A stretch of DNA of 5,470 nucleotides from Planctomycetota bacterium (GTDB lineage Bacteria; Planctomycetota; Phycisphaerae; WQYP01). The notes below the pieces were generated by a model that ran no database searches, had not been told where the DNA came from, and was given only the letters and a program-made list of their open reading frames with translations. Below, one piece after another: positions 1 to 5,470 of this stretch. Numbering within the stretch: the first letter of the stretch is position 1; each line of letters opens with the position of its first letter. The DNA lies in assembly GCA_021826605.1 (NCBI GenBank), contig JAKAZF010000234.1:1-5470 (forward strand), in the 5' to 3' direction. Position numbers and translations under genes: made by a program.

Positions 1-92
1 CAGTTCTGCGTCAAGACGGCATAGATATCATGACGGATTGGCGCACAGGGTTGCAACGCTACATTGGCAAAAAATATCCCCCGAACCGATAA
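1..92 (+). CDS. 3' end of an unidentified protein-coding gene (partial)
   Basis: The frame starting at position 3 is open from the window edge to a TAA at 90-92 and encodes the last 29 residues of a protein, beginning VLRQDGIDIM and ending KKYPPNR. The segment looks like a natural soluble C-terminus: it is mixed polar and hydrophobic with a basic tail. The downstream glycosyltransferase lies on the same strand after about 110 bp. The product cannot be named from so short a piece. Another frame also stays open here, to about 160, but its composition (rich in R, H and C) looks like chance. The reading frame is moderately supported; the function is unknown. Confidence 0.5.
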   Translation, partial: VLRQDGIDIMTDWRTGLQRYIGKKYPPNR

Positions 93-127
93 TCGCAGGA
101 TTGAAGAACGGCCATGACCGCACTGTT

Positions 128-157
128 TTGAAATGCAAGCGCGCAACACGTAATAAT
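128..157 (+). promoter_or_regulatory. Candidate sigma-70 promoter for the GT39-like gene
   Basis: TTGAAA at 128-133 matches 5 of 6 positions of the -35 consensus. AATAAT at 152-157 matches 5 of 6 positions of the -10 box, with an 18-bp spacer. Transcription would start near 164, about 40 nt before the ATG at 203. The site sits in the gap between the upstream gene's stop and this gene, so the membrane glycosyltransferase may be transcribed independently. It was found by eye in an AT-rich patch, so chance similarity is possible. Confidence 0.4.
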
Positions 158-202
158 TCATAACCTCCAAGCGATGTTGCGCCGTTGAATAATGGATCTC
201 CC

Positions 203-1759
203 ATGCATGTGAAACGCCCCCGTCTGTACTTCTGGGATAGTTGGCGCTTCTGGCTTGTCGCGGCCATCGCCGCTGGGATCATCTGGCGACTCACTGATTA
301 TTTTCTGCGTTTCCCCGTATGGGATGATGAAGCCTCTCTGGGATTAAATATTCTGCATCGGGGTTATTTCGGCTTATTGCAGCCGCTGCGCTACGGGCAG
401 GTTTGCCCGGTCGGCTTTCTGTGGATCAGTAAATTTCTTATAAACTGTTTTGGTACGGACGTGTGGGTATTGCGGTTTTTACCGGTGGCCGCCGGAATAG
501 CCGCGGTATTACTGGCGTGGCCGGTTACCAGCCGCGTAGCAGGCCGGCGTGTGGGATTGCTGGCCACCGCCTTAATTGCCTGTTCTCTGGCGACCAATCG
601 GTTTGCCACGGATTTCAAGCCGTATTCGCTGGACCTGCTGCTGGCCATGGGCATTATTGGTTGGGCGTTAAGCGCCATTCGCCGGCCTTGGGATTACCGC
701 CCCGTACTGTTCCTCGCTTTGCTGACGCCGCTGGCCATTGTATTTTCGTATCCGAGCGTATTTGTGCTTGGAGCGGCCCTGGCGGCGTTGCTGCCCACGC
801 TTTGGCAACACCGCAGCAAAGCGCGACAAGTGGCGTATAGTATTTGGGCGGTCGTCACCGTCGGCAGTTTCGCGGCGATTTACTTGACGGTTATCCACGG
901 TCAGATGCGCCATACCCATACGTTCATGCAGGAATTCTGGAAAAGCGCTTTTCCGCCGCACGGGCCGGCCCTGTTCCTCTGGCTTCTTGATGCCCATATA
1001 TCCAACATGATGAGTTATCCCTTTGGCGGCTCCAAGGGAATCGCGGTGGTAATTGCCCCATTGGTTCTGCTGGGCGTGTGGCGCTTATGGAAAAAGCGGC
1101 GCAGGGCGGAACTGGTGCTTCTGGTTGGCCCGTTTGTATTAACATTTTTCGCAGCGTGGCTGCATAAATATCCCTACGGAGCGGATGCCCGAGTGGAGCA
1201 GCATCTGGTTGTGTCCATTACCCTGCTGGCAGCCCTGGGGGCCGTAACACTGGGGACATTAGCGGTAAGAAATTCCCGGAATGTCAGACTGTGGAGCTAC
1301 GGGGCCAATATCCCGGTGGCCGTGATGGTCATTTTCGCCGTTGTTATGATCGGCAAAGATATCCGCTACCCCTGGCGAACGCCCGCACCGTTATTAGCGC
1401 AAAATTTTGTTCGCAACGTGTTCCAGCACACCGGCCCGCACACGCAGATTGTCATTGTCAATAAGCATCCACTGCATTATTCGGTTCTGCTTTCCTGGCA
1501 ATTGACTGTTGAATCGCACCGGTTTTTGATTCTGCCGGACCTGACTCCTCAATGGAAGGCCGCAGGAGCGGATGTTTGGCTTTTGCATTTTCATTTCAGC
1601 CACCCCATGCCGGTATCAGCAAAACTATTGGATCACGTTAAGCAAAACATCGGGCGCGGGCGGATCGCCGCCAATATTACGCGAAAGCTTTTTGAACCCT
1701 TCAGCGGCCACCCGCCGGTCTATATGCAGGCAGTACACATTGTCCCGCAGGCCCCGTGA
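203..1759 (+). CDS. GT39/ArnT-like polytopic membrane glycosyltransferase
   Basis: This 518-residue integral inner-membrane protein resembles the GT-C glycosyltransferases of the GT39 (PMT/ArnT) type. These use polyprenyl-phosphate-linked sugars and transfer them on the periplasmic side to lipid, glycan or protein. About 11-12 hydrophobic segments lie between residues 16 and 383, followed by a soluble tail of about 135 residues. After the first segment comes WDDEAS (acidic residues about 41-43), matching the catalytic acidic motif of the first periplasmic loop. KPYSLD at 139-144 matches the conserved (K/Q)-x-YSLD segment seen in many bacterial GT39-like proteins. The ATG at 203 is preferred, with a weak GGA six bases before it; an in-frame TTG at 185 would add six residues. 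The neighbouring GT4 gene suggests surface polysaccharide work. Donor and acceptor cannot be told. The family is fairly sure, the specific role is not. Confidence 0.8.
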   Translation: MHVKRPRLYFWDSWRFWLVAAIAAGIIWRLTDYFLRFPVWDDEASLGLNILHRGYFGLLQPLRYGQVCPVGFLWISKFLINCFGTDVWVLRFLPVAAGIAAVLLAWPVTSRVAGRRVGLLATALIACSLATNRFATDFKPYSLDLLLAMGIIGWALSAIRRPWDYRPVLFLALLTPLAIVFSYPSVFVLGAALAALLPTLWQHRSKARQVAYSIWAVVTVGSFAAIYLTVIHGQMRHTHTFMQEFWKSAFPPHGPALFLWLLDAHISNMMSYPFGGSKGIAVVIAPLVLLGVWRLWKKRRRAELVLLVGPFVLTFFAAWLHKYPYGADARVEQHLVVSITLLAALGAVTLGTLAVRNSRNVRLWSYGANIPVAVMVIFAVVMIGKDIRYPWRTPAPLLAQNFVRNVFQHTGPHTQIVIVNKHPLHYSVLLSWQLTVESHRFLILPDLTPQWKAAGADVWLLHFHFSHPMPVSAKLLDHVKQNIGRGRIAANITRKLFEPFSGHPPVYMQAVHIVPQAP

Positions 1760-1792
1760 ACAATCGGAACGATTTATACGTGCAGCAATCAG

Positions 1793-3043
1793 CTATGCCC
1801 GAATGGCAAGCGCCTTTTCCAGGCGATCGCAGAAGCGATTGCAGAGCGTTTCCTGGCTGAGCCGTTCGCGCAGCAGATGCTGGGCATTGCGGCCCATTCG
1901 GTTCAGCTGGGCTTGCGGGGTGCTGCGAATGCGGGTGATCGCGGCGGCCGCACCCTCAGAATCGCCATGAGCAATCTGCCAGCCAATTTCATGTTCGTGA
2001 AAAATATCCGCAATGTGGCTCGGACTGGGACCCAGAAAAAGTATGGGCTTTCCGGCGGCCATGGCTCCGTAGATTTTGCACGGATGGATGATTCCCACCA
2101 TGTTTTCCCCCAGGCTTACCAGATGCACATCGGCTGCGGACAGGGAGAATTTTAGCGATTCCAAGGGTTGATACGGTAGCGACAGTACATTGGTTAATTG
2201 ATGCTCTGCAATACAGGCCTGAATTTGTCGCTTGCCCAGGCCGCCGCCGACAAAGACAAAACGCAGGTCGGCATCATCTTTAAGGGCTACGGCAGCATGA
2301 AGAATGGTATCCAATGGATTGGCGGGGCTGTGGTTGCCGCTGTACATGATCACAAATTTGCCTTGAAGGTTATGCTCAATACGGAAAGGGTTGTTCTGTG
2401 GCGGAACGGGTTCAATGACATGGTCATGCGGCCAGGGCGGATCAATATGGATTTTTTCAGCAAAGTTACCCCGCTTTGTCAGGCGATCAGCCATGAAGCG
2501 GTCCAGGGCAAATATGGCGCTGGATTCGCGGAGGATAAAGCGATTCACACGCTCCAGCACGCGGGCGCGAACACTATGCTCTTTTATTTTTCCCATCATG
2601 ATAAGCTGATCAGGATTCAGATCCATAGCCCAGTACACAATCGGCACCCGCCGAAGCAGATGTATCCAGGCGGCCGCAAAGCCGATCATAGGCGGTGAGG
2701 TGCTGAAGAGAATGCCTTTCACTTTGGGGGTACATAAACCAATAAAAAAGCACTGAATCAGAAAACTGGCGGTTCCGATAATCCTTATCAGAAGGTTCTT
2801 TTTACCGAAGGAACTGAAACGTAGTCGGCGGACGTCCACCCCCTGCATGTTTTCCTTCAGCGGGTACTGCCGGGTGGCATCTTCATATCCGCGGCTTGAG
2901 GCGTAGACGCGAACCGCATGACCCCGCCTGGCCATGGCGATAGCGGCATCGGTTATGTGTTGGCCGACGGCCGCCGGGTCGGGCGCGAAGGTTTGGCTGA
3001 AAATCAGGAGAATTCCAGCCGAGGGAGAAGTTTTATTCGTCAT
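1793..3043 (-). CDS. WcaI-like family 4 glycosyltransferase
   Basis: This 416-residue soluble GT-B enzyme probably transfers a sugar from a nucleotide-sugar donor to a lipid-linked intermediate at the cytoplasmic face during exo- or capsular polysaccharide synthesis. The N-terminal acceptor domain begins with the GT4 motif SQTFAPDPAAVGQ (residues 16-28) and contains YWAMDLNPDQ (about 137-146), the counterpart of the YW..DL.P signature of WcaI/WbuB-like enzymes. The C-terminal donor domain has MYSGNHSPAN (233-242), FVGGG (264-268) and HPCKIYGAMAAGKPI (320-334), the last corresponding to the usual VPSK.Y..MAAG.P segment. The classic EX7E glutamates are absent, as is common in this branch. The ATG at 3043 is chosen; an in-frame TTG at 3061 would add six residues, and neither has a clear ribosome site. 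The gene diverges from the first porin and converges on the GT39-like gene across 33 bp. The substrate is unknown. Confidence 0.85.
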   Translation of the reverse strand: MTNKTSPSAGILLIFSQTFAPDPAAVGQHITDAAIAMARRGHAVRVYASSRGYEDATRQYPLKENMQGVDVRRLRFSSFGKKNLLIRIIGTASFLIQCFFIGLCTPKVKGILFSTSPPMIGFAAAWIHLLRRVPIVYWAMDLNPDQLIMMGKIKEHSVRARVLERVNRFILRESSAIFALDRFMADRLTKRGNFAEKIHIDPPWPHDHVIEPVPPQNNPFRIEHNLQGKFVIMYSGNHSPANPLDTILHAAVALKDDADLRFVFVGGGLGKRQIQACIAEHQLTNVLSLPYQPLESLKFSLSAADVHLVSLGENMVGIIHPCKIYGAMAAGKPILFLGPSPSHIADIFHEHEIGWQIAHGDSEGAAAAITRIRSTPQAQLNRMGRNAQHLLRERLSQETLCNRFCDRLEKALAIRA

Positions 3044-3305
3044 GAGTGATGCGTCCGCCAAGCCACGGTGGGGTCCAACAAAGGCCCACTTCCGTTCATC
3101 GTGAAATGTACCATAATTTCTTTAATGTGCCGGGTAATTACGCGGGAACGTGTGATATTAAGGCATTTTTGCGGAGGTTACTGCCTGTTTCCAGCACGTG
3201 ATGTGAAAGTTTGCTCATTATATTATCGTTATTGGGCTAATTGCTTACATGTTGGGCGTGTAATGCAATTGTTAAGCATGGGTTACGATCCCACTAAAAA
3301 TCAAG
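3044..3305. other. Divergent intergenic region, no gene seen
   Basis: This AT-richer stretch separates the divergent GT4 and porin genes. An open frame at 3068-3385 (+) spans it, but its product is rich in Cys, Tyr and Arg with no recognisable family or ribosome site, so it is judged non-coding. The promoter of the GT4 gene should lie here. On the minus strand an exact TATAAT occurs at 3222-3217, but no convincing -35 box is found 16-18 bp upstream, so it is only a weak candidate. No RNA gene or terminator was recognised. Confidence 0.5.
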
Positions 3306-3334
3306 TTGACATCAAGGTTATCGAACATTATCCT
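3306..3334 (+). promoter_or_regulatory. Sigma-70 promoter of the first porin gene
   Basis: A perfect -35 box TTGACA (3306-3311) is followed after exactly 17 bp by TATCCT (3329-3334), which keeps the most conserved -10 positions (TA at the start and the final T). The predicted transcription start is near 3341, giving a leader of about 112 nt before the ATG at 3453. The site is correctly oriented and is the best -35/-10 pair in the intergenic region. Confidence 0.6.
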
Positions 3335-3373
3335 CAAAAGCCGTGTAGGAACGCCTGGAAGATGGAACTTTCC

Positions 3374-3444
3374 TTCGTCCCATAATTGGCGGGGACGAAA
3401 ACGGTCGAAACCGTGGCGTTGGTTAGGGTATCCTTTTATAAGGA
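3374..3444 (+). promoter_or_regulatory. Structured 5' leader of the first porin: three consecutive hairpins
   Basis: Three inverted repeats follow one another in the predicted leader. The first pairs TTCGTCCC (3374-3381) with GGGACGAA (3392-3399), an 8-bp stem with a 10-nt loop. The second pairs ACGGT (3401-3405) with ACCGT (3410-3414) around a CGAA tetraloop. The third pairs TCCTT (3431-3435) with AAGGA (3440-3444) around TTAT, which ties up most of the Shine-Dalgarno sequence. None is followed by a T-run, so these are not terminators. They could stabilise the mRNA or tune translation of an abundant outer-membrane protein; that role is inferred. No known riboswitch class was recognised. Confidence 0.4.
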
Positions 3445-3445
3445 G
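3439..3445 (+). promoter_or_regulatory. Ribosome binding site that fixes the first porin start
   Basis: TAAGGAG lies seven bases before the ATG at 3453. This is by far the best ribosome site in the frame. It shows that the in-frame upstream ATG at 3306, which overlaps the -35 box, is not the start. The downstream start also puts a signal peptide at the very N-terminus. Confidence 0.85.
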
Positions 3446-3452
3446 ACACATT

Positions 3453-4814
3453 ATGGACAAACGATCCTTGGGTATTTTGCTCGGCGCAGCCGCCATGCTC
3501 GCCACCTCCGGCCTCACCTGGGCCGCCACTACTTCCGCAGGAAATGCGTATGCGCCGGATTCGGCACAGACCCCTGCACCGGCCATGAGCACGGAAAATG
3601 CTCCACCACTGATGAATAGTCTTGATCAAGTCAAGACCGGTGATTCATCGGTTGGGCAGAATTTACAAAGTGCCGGTATTGAAATCGGCGGATACGGGGA
3701 ACTTGGCTATACTAAAGATTTTGGTAATTCCAACCCGATTCCCGGCCGTACATTCACCGGTGAGGCCCATAACAACCTCACGCTCAATGCCATTGATTTG
3801 TACATTGCCAAGACGATTAATCTGCGTGGCACGCAGATTCACCAGCAAGGTGTCGTCCTGGGCGGCATGATCGACATGCTGTATGGATACAATGGTGATT
3901 TCATCCATTCCAATGGCTTGAATTTCTATCACAGCAACAACGCCAACATCCAGACTTATCCGAAGTATCAATTTGATCTCCAGCAGTTGTATGTGGACGC
4001 AGGCTTTGCGTTGGGCAACAACGCAGCCATGCTGGTGCGCTTTGGCAAGTTTGACAGCCCGATGGGCTATGAACGCATCAATCCCACGAAAAATGCGTTT
4101 TATTCCCACTCCTTTGCCTTTGGCAATTTGACCCCGTACACCCAGACCGGCCTTCTGGCCAAGGCGGTTATCGGGCAGGATGTCTCCTTCTGGGCAGGCG
4201 TTACGCGCGGCTGGAATCAGACGTTCCGCGATAACAACACCGGAATTGATGGCTTGGCTGGTATCGGCTTTACGCCCAATAGCCAGCTCAACGGCAAAGT
4301 CAATGTTTCCTTTGGCCCGCAGGATAACGGCACCAACAACCCCAATCGACTGGTGGTTGAGCCGATTCTCACCTATGTGCCGCCGATTCTTAACAACGCG
4401 TTGTCCCTCACGTCGGATACCGTGTTTTATTATGATGGCGCGGGAAACACGGTCAATGGCCAGGATAACGGCGCTTTTGATGAAGCGCTCTATCAGACCT
4501 ATCGCTATAACCGTTTCATCAGCTACAACTTCCGTGAAGAGTATGCCTATTTTGGAACAGGTGTGGTTGAAGGCCTAGGCAATCAGGGGTCTGATGCCGG
4601 GGCTGATTTTGACCAATTTGGTGAAACGTCCAGCGCCCTGAATCTTGGCGAAGTGACCGTTGGCATCAGCCTCACTCCCTTCCCGGATAGTGCCATGTTC
4701 CGCACACTTGTGATCCGCCCCGAGCTGCGGGAAGATTTTGCTGATCATGCCTTGCTTAGCGGCGGCAAGCACTATCAGACCACGTTGGGCGTTGATGCGG
4801 TCTACAGCTTCTAA
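3453..4814 (+). CDS. BBP2 / OmpL-like outer-membrane beta-barrel porin (first copy)
   Basis: This 453-residue protein is predicted to be exported by Sec and inserted in the outer membrane as a diffusion channel. Residues 1-24 form a signal peptide (KR, a hydrophobic run GILLGAAAMLATSG, then a likely cut after LTWA). A Pro/Ala/Thr-rich spacer (about 25-52) precedes SLDQVKTGDSSVGQ (56-69). The barrel begins near GGYGELGYT (79-87). RFGKFDSPMGYE (196-207), followed by FYSHSFAFG and YTQTGLL, is the characteristic core of the putative beta-barrel porin-2 (BBP2, OmpL-like) family. The chain alternates polar and hydrophobic residues and ends in VDAVYSF, whose terminal Phe matches the BAM recognition signal. 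Length is in the usual range for the family. It has its own sigma-70 promoter and terminator, so it is probably a single-gene unit. A paralog follows at 5076. The solute passed is unknown. Confidence 0.88.
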   Translation: MDKRSLGILLGAAAMLATSGLTWAATTSAGNAYAPDSAQTPAPAMSTENAPPLMNSLDQVKTGDSSVGQNLQSAGIEIGGYGELGYTKDFGNSNPIPGRTFTGEAHNNLTLNAIDLYIAKTINLRGTQIHQQGVVLGGMIDMLYGYNGDFIHSNGLNFYHSNNANIQTYPKYQFDLQQLYVDAGFALGNNAAMLVRFGKFDSPMGYERINPTKNAFYSHSFAFGNLTPYTQTGLLAKAVIGQDVSFWAGVTRGWNQTFRDNNTGIDGLAGIGFTPNSQLNGKVNVSFGPQDNGTNNPNRLVVEPILTYVPPILNNALSLTSDTVFYYDGAGNTVNGQDNGAFDEALYQTYRYNRFISYNFREEYAYFGTGVVEGLGNQGSDAGADFDQFGETSSALNLGEVTVGISLTPFPDSAMFRTLVIRPELREDFADHALLSGGKHYQTTLGVDAVYSF

Positions 4815-4844
4815 GCTGTAAATTATCTATACTTGTCTTAACAC

Positions 4845-4879
4845 GAAGGGCGGCGAAATATAATTTCGCCGCCCTTTTT
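4845..4879 (+). terminator. Strong rho-independent terminator after the first porin
   Basis: AAGGGCGGCGAAA (4846-4858) pairs perfectly with TTTCGCCGCCCTT (4864-4876) around TATAA; one more T-A pair can close a 3-nt loop. A run of five T ends at 4879, of which the first two are in the stem. It lies 31 bp after the porin stop. The reverse strand lacks a comparable T-run, so it acts mainly for the first porin and insulates the second from read-through. Confidence 0.92.
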
Positions 4880-4912
4880 CATGACTGCCTGATTAACAGG
4901 CTCAAAAACGCC

Positions 4913-4933
4913 ATGCGCCTTTTTATTGCGCAT
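4913..4933. repeat. Inverted repeat, candidate activator site (distal)
   Basis: ATGCGC (4913-4918) and GCGCAT (4928-4933) are perfect inverted arms around a 9-bp T-rich centre. Its centre is about 122 bp upstream of the start predicted from the sigma-54 promoter, within the usual range for enhancer-binding-protein sites. A binding role is inferred from geometry and position only. Confidence 0.4.
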
Positions 4934-4961
4934 TGCTCCAGCCCCCCATGCCCGAAACATT

Positions 4962-4982
4962 GCATAAATTTATATATTATGC
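4962..4982. repeat. Inverted repeat, candidate activator site (proximal)
   Basis: GCATAA (4962-4967) and TTATGC (4977-4982) are perfect inverted arms around a 9-bp AT-only centre. Total length and spacing equal those of the repeat at 4913-4933, and the centres are 49 bp apart. It lies about 73 bp upstream of the predicted sigma-54 start. The AT-rich centre could alternatively be a bending or IHF-like region. Confidence 0.38.
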
Positions 4983-5018
4983 GGCTCTGCGCGGCATTCC
5001 CTGTCCCGTGATGACATC

Positions 5019-5035
5019 TTGGCACGCGCTTTGCT
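5019..5035 (+). promoter_or_regulatory. Sigma-54 (RpoN) -24/-12 promoter of the second porin
   Basis: The bases TTGGCACG-CGCT-TTGCT match the sigma-54 consensus YTGGCACG-N4-TTGCW at every defined position, with the invariant GG at 5021-5022 and GC at 5033-5034 ten bases apart. Transcription would start near 5045, leaving a leader of about 31 nt before the ATG at 5076. It is correctly oriented, lies in intergenic DNA, and no convincing sigma-70 pair competes. Sigma-54 promoters need an ATP-driven enhancer-binding activator, whose gene is not in this window. Confidence 0.75.
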
Positions 5036-5063
5036 CTTAAAATCAATGGTTCTTGCATTTTTG

Positions 5064-5070
5064 AAGGAGA
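5064..5070 (+). promoter_or_regulatory. Ribosome binding site of the second porin
   Basis: AAGGAGA lies five bases before the ATG at 5076, a near-perfect Shine-Dalgarno at good spacing. It confirms the start of a gene that runs off the window. Confidence 0.85.
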
Positions 5071-5075
5071 AACAA

Positions 5076-5470
5076 ATGCGACCATTTAACACCCTGTTGG
5101 CCATGGCCGCTGTGTTGGCGACCGCTGGCCTGTCTCTGGCGGATTCGTCCACCACCACTCCGGCACCAGCGGCGGCTCCAGCGCCCGCCCCGGCACCCGC
5201 TGCAGCGCCAGCGGATACCAATCCCCTGCTGATGTATTCTCTGGACCAAATTAAGACCGGGGATACCTCTGTTGGACAGACCGTATCCAATGCAGGCATT
5301 GATATCTATGGTTACCTGGAATTGGGCTACACCGCCGACCTCGCCGGACCACCGGCTGCGGGCACCACCATTCCGGGCCGCGTCTTTGACACGGAATACG
5401 GCAACCATGTTCAGATGGATCAGTTGGATCTGACCATTGCCAAGGCTATTAATTTTTTCCGATCCCAACT
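5076..5470 (+). CDS. BBP2-like outer-membrane porin, second paralog (5' part only)
   Basis: The first 131 codons of a gene that continues past the window end. Residues 1-22 form a signal peptide (MRPFNTLLAMAAVLATAGLSLA) with a likely cut before DSS. A striking Ala/Pro spacer (29-46) follows, then SLDQIKTGDTSVGQ (55-68) and the first predicted strand YGYLELGYT (78-86), then IPGRVF and LDLTIAKAIN. The segment from the SLDQ motif through the first strand aligns without gaps to the first porin at about 60% identity, so the two are paralogs from a duplication. Promoter type differs: this copy has a sigma-54 promoter and follows the first copy's terminator, so it is probably expressed separately and conditionally. 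The barrel itself is outside the window, so the family call rests on the paralogy. Confidence 0.82.
   Translation, partial: MRPFNTLLAMAAVLATAGLSLADSSTTTPAPAAAPAPAPAPAAAPADTNPLLMYSLDQIKTGDTSVGQTVSNAGIDIYGYLELGYTADLAGPPAAGTTIPGRVFDTEYGNHVQMDQLDLTIAKAINFFRSQ

Noticed and set aside
28..294. Minus-strand open frame across the first gene boundary
   Set aside because: It overlaps the upstream gene's tail, a candidate promoter and the start of the GT39-like gene; low-quality composition.
2198..2698. Long + strand open frame (166 codons) opposite the GT4 gene
   Set aside because: It lies wholly antisense to a well-supported glycosyltransferase frame and its product resembles no known protein.
3252..3266. 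Possible second sigma-54 site (TTGGGC...TAATGC) before the first porin
   Set aside because: The GG and GC elements are nine bases apart instead of ten, the flanking bases do not match the consensus, and it is about 190 bp from the start codon.
3068..3385. Open frame of 105 codons in the divergent intergenic region (+)
   Set aside because: No ribosome site, composition rich in Cys/Tyr/Arg with no family resemblance, and it runs through the -35/-10 promoter and leader of the first porin.
3663..4109. Minus-strand open frame of 148 codons within the first porin
   Set aside because: It is antisense to the conserved barrel core; no ribosome site or domain supports it.
4887..4901. Small hairpin GCCTG/CAGGC just after the terminator
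   Set aside because: Only 5 bp with no T-run on either strand, so not a second terminator; no other role could be supported.
4973..4980. AT-rich TATATTAT as a sigma-70 -10 box for the second porin
   Set aside because: No acceptable -35 box at 16-18 bp upstream, and the full-consensus sigma-54 site nearer the gene explains transcription better.
5043..5468. Minus-strand open frame opposite the second porin
   Set aside because: Its Gly/Arg-rich stretch is the complement of the Ala/Pro linker, and it overlaps a start with a perfect ribosome site on the + strand.

Overview
The window reads as a chromosomal segment of a Gram-negative (diderm) bacterium. Two genes encode secreted outer-membrane beta-barrel proteins of the BBP2 / OmpL-like porin type, and two encode glycosyltransferases of the kind used for surface polysaccharide. 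The moderately GC-rich codon use, weak ribosome sites on the glycosyltransferase genes, BBP2 porins and the DLNPDQ variant of the GT4 motif would fit the Planctomycetes/Verrucomicrobia group (for example Phycisphaerae-like bacteria). That assignment is inference only; no marker gene is present.

Layout. Positions 1-92 hold the last 29 codons of an unidentified gene on the + strand. After a short gap with a plausible sigma-70 promoter comes a GT39/ArnT-like polytopic membrane glycosyltransferase (203-1759, +). It converges, across only 33 bp, on a WcaI-like GT4 cytosolic glycosyltransferase (1793-3043, -). A 409-bp intergenic region (3044-3452) follows, from which the GT4 gene and the first porin gene diverge. 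It carries a good sigma-70 promoter for the porin (TTGACA, 17 bp, TATCCT) and a leader of about 110 nt with three small hairpins, the last enclosing the Shine-Dalgarno sequence. The first porin (3453-4814, +) ends at a strong intrinsic terminator (4845-4879). A second, paralogous porin starts at 5076 and runs off the window end.

The most notable signal is a full match to the sigma-54 (RpoN) consensus YTGGCACG-N4-TTGCW at 5019-5035, about 40 bp before the second porin's start codon. Upstream of it lie two 21-bp inverted repeats of the same geometry (6-bp arms, 9-bp AT-rich centre), at 4913-4933 and 4962-4982, placed where enhancer-binding activators usually bind. The two adjacent paralogous porins therefore seem to be under different control: one housekeeping, one activator-dependent. 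Both mature proteins share a conserved pre-barrel segment, SLDQ(V/I)KTGD(S/T)SVGQ, after an Ala/Pro-rich spacer.

How the genes work together: the two glycosyltransferases suggest envelope or exopolysaccharide synthesis. The porins probably provide outer-membrane permeability, one of them conditionally. No RNA genes, mobile elements or CRISPR arrays were seen.
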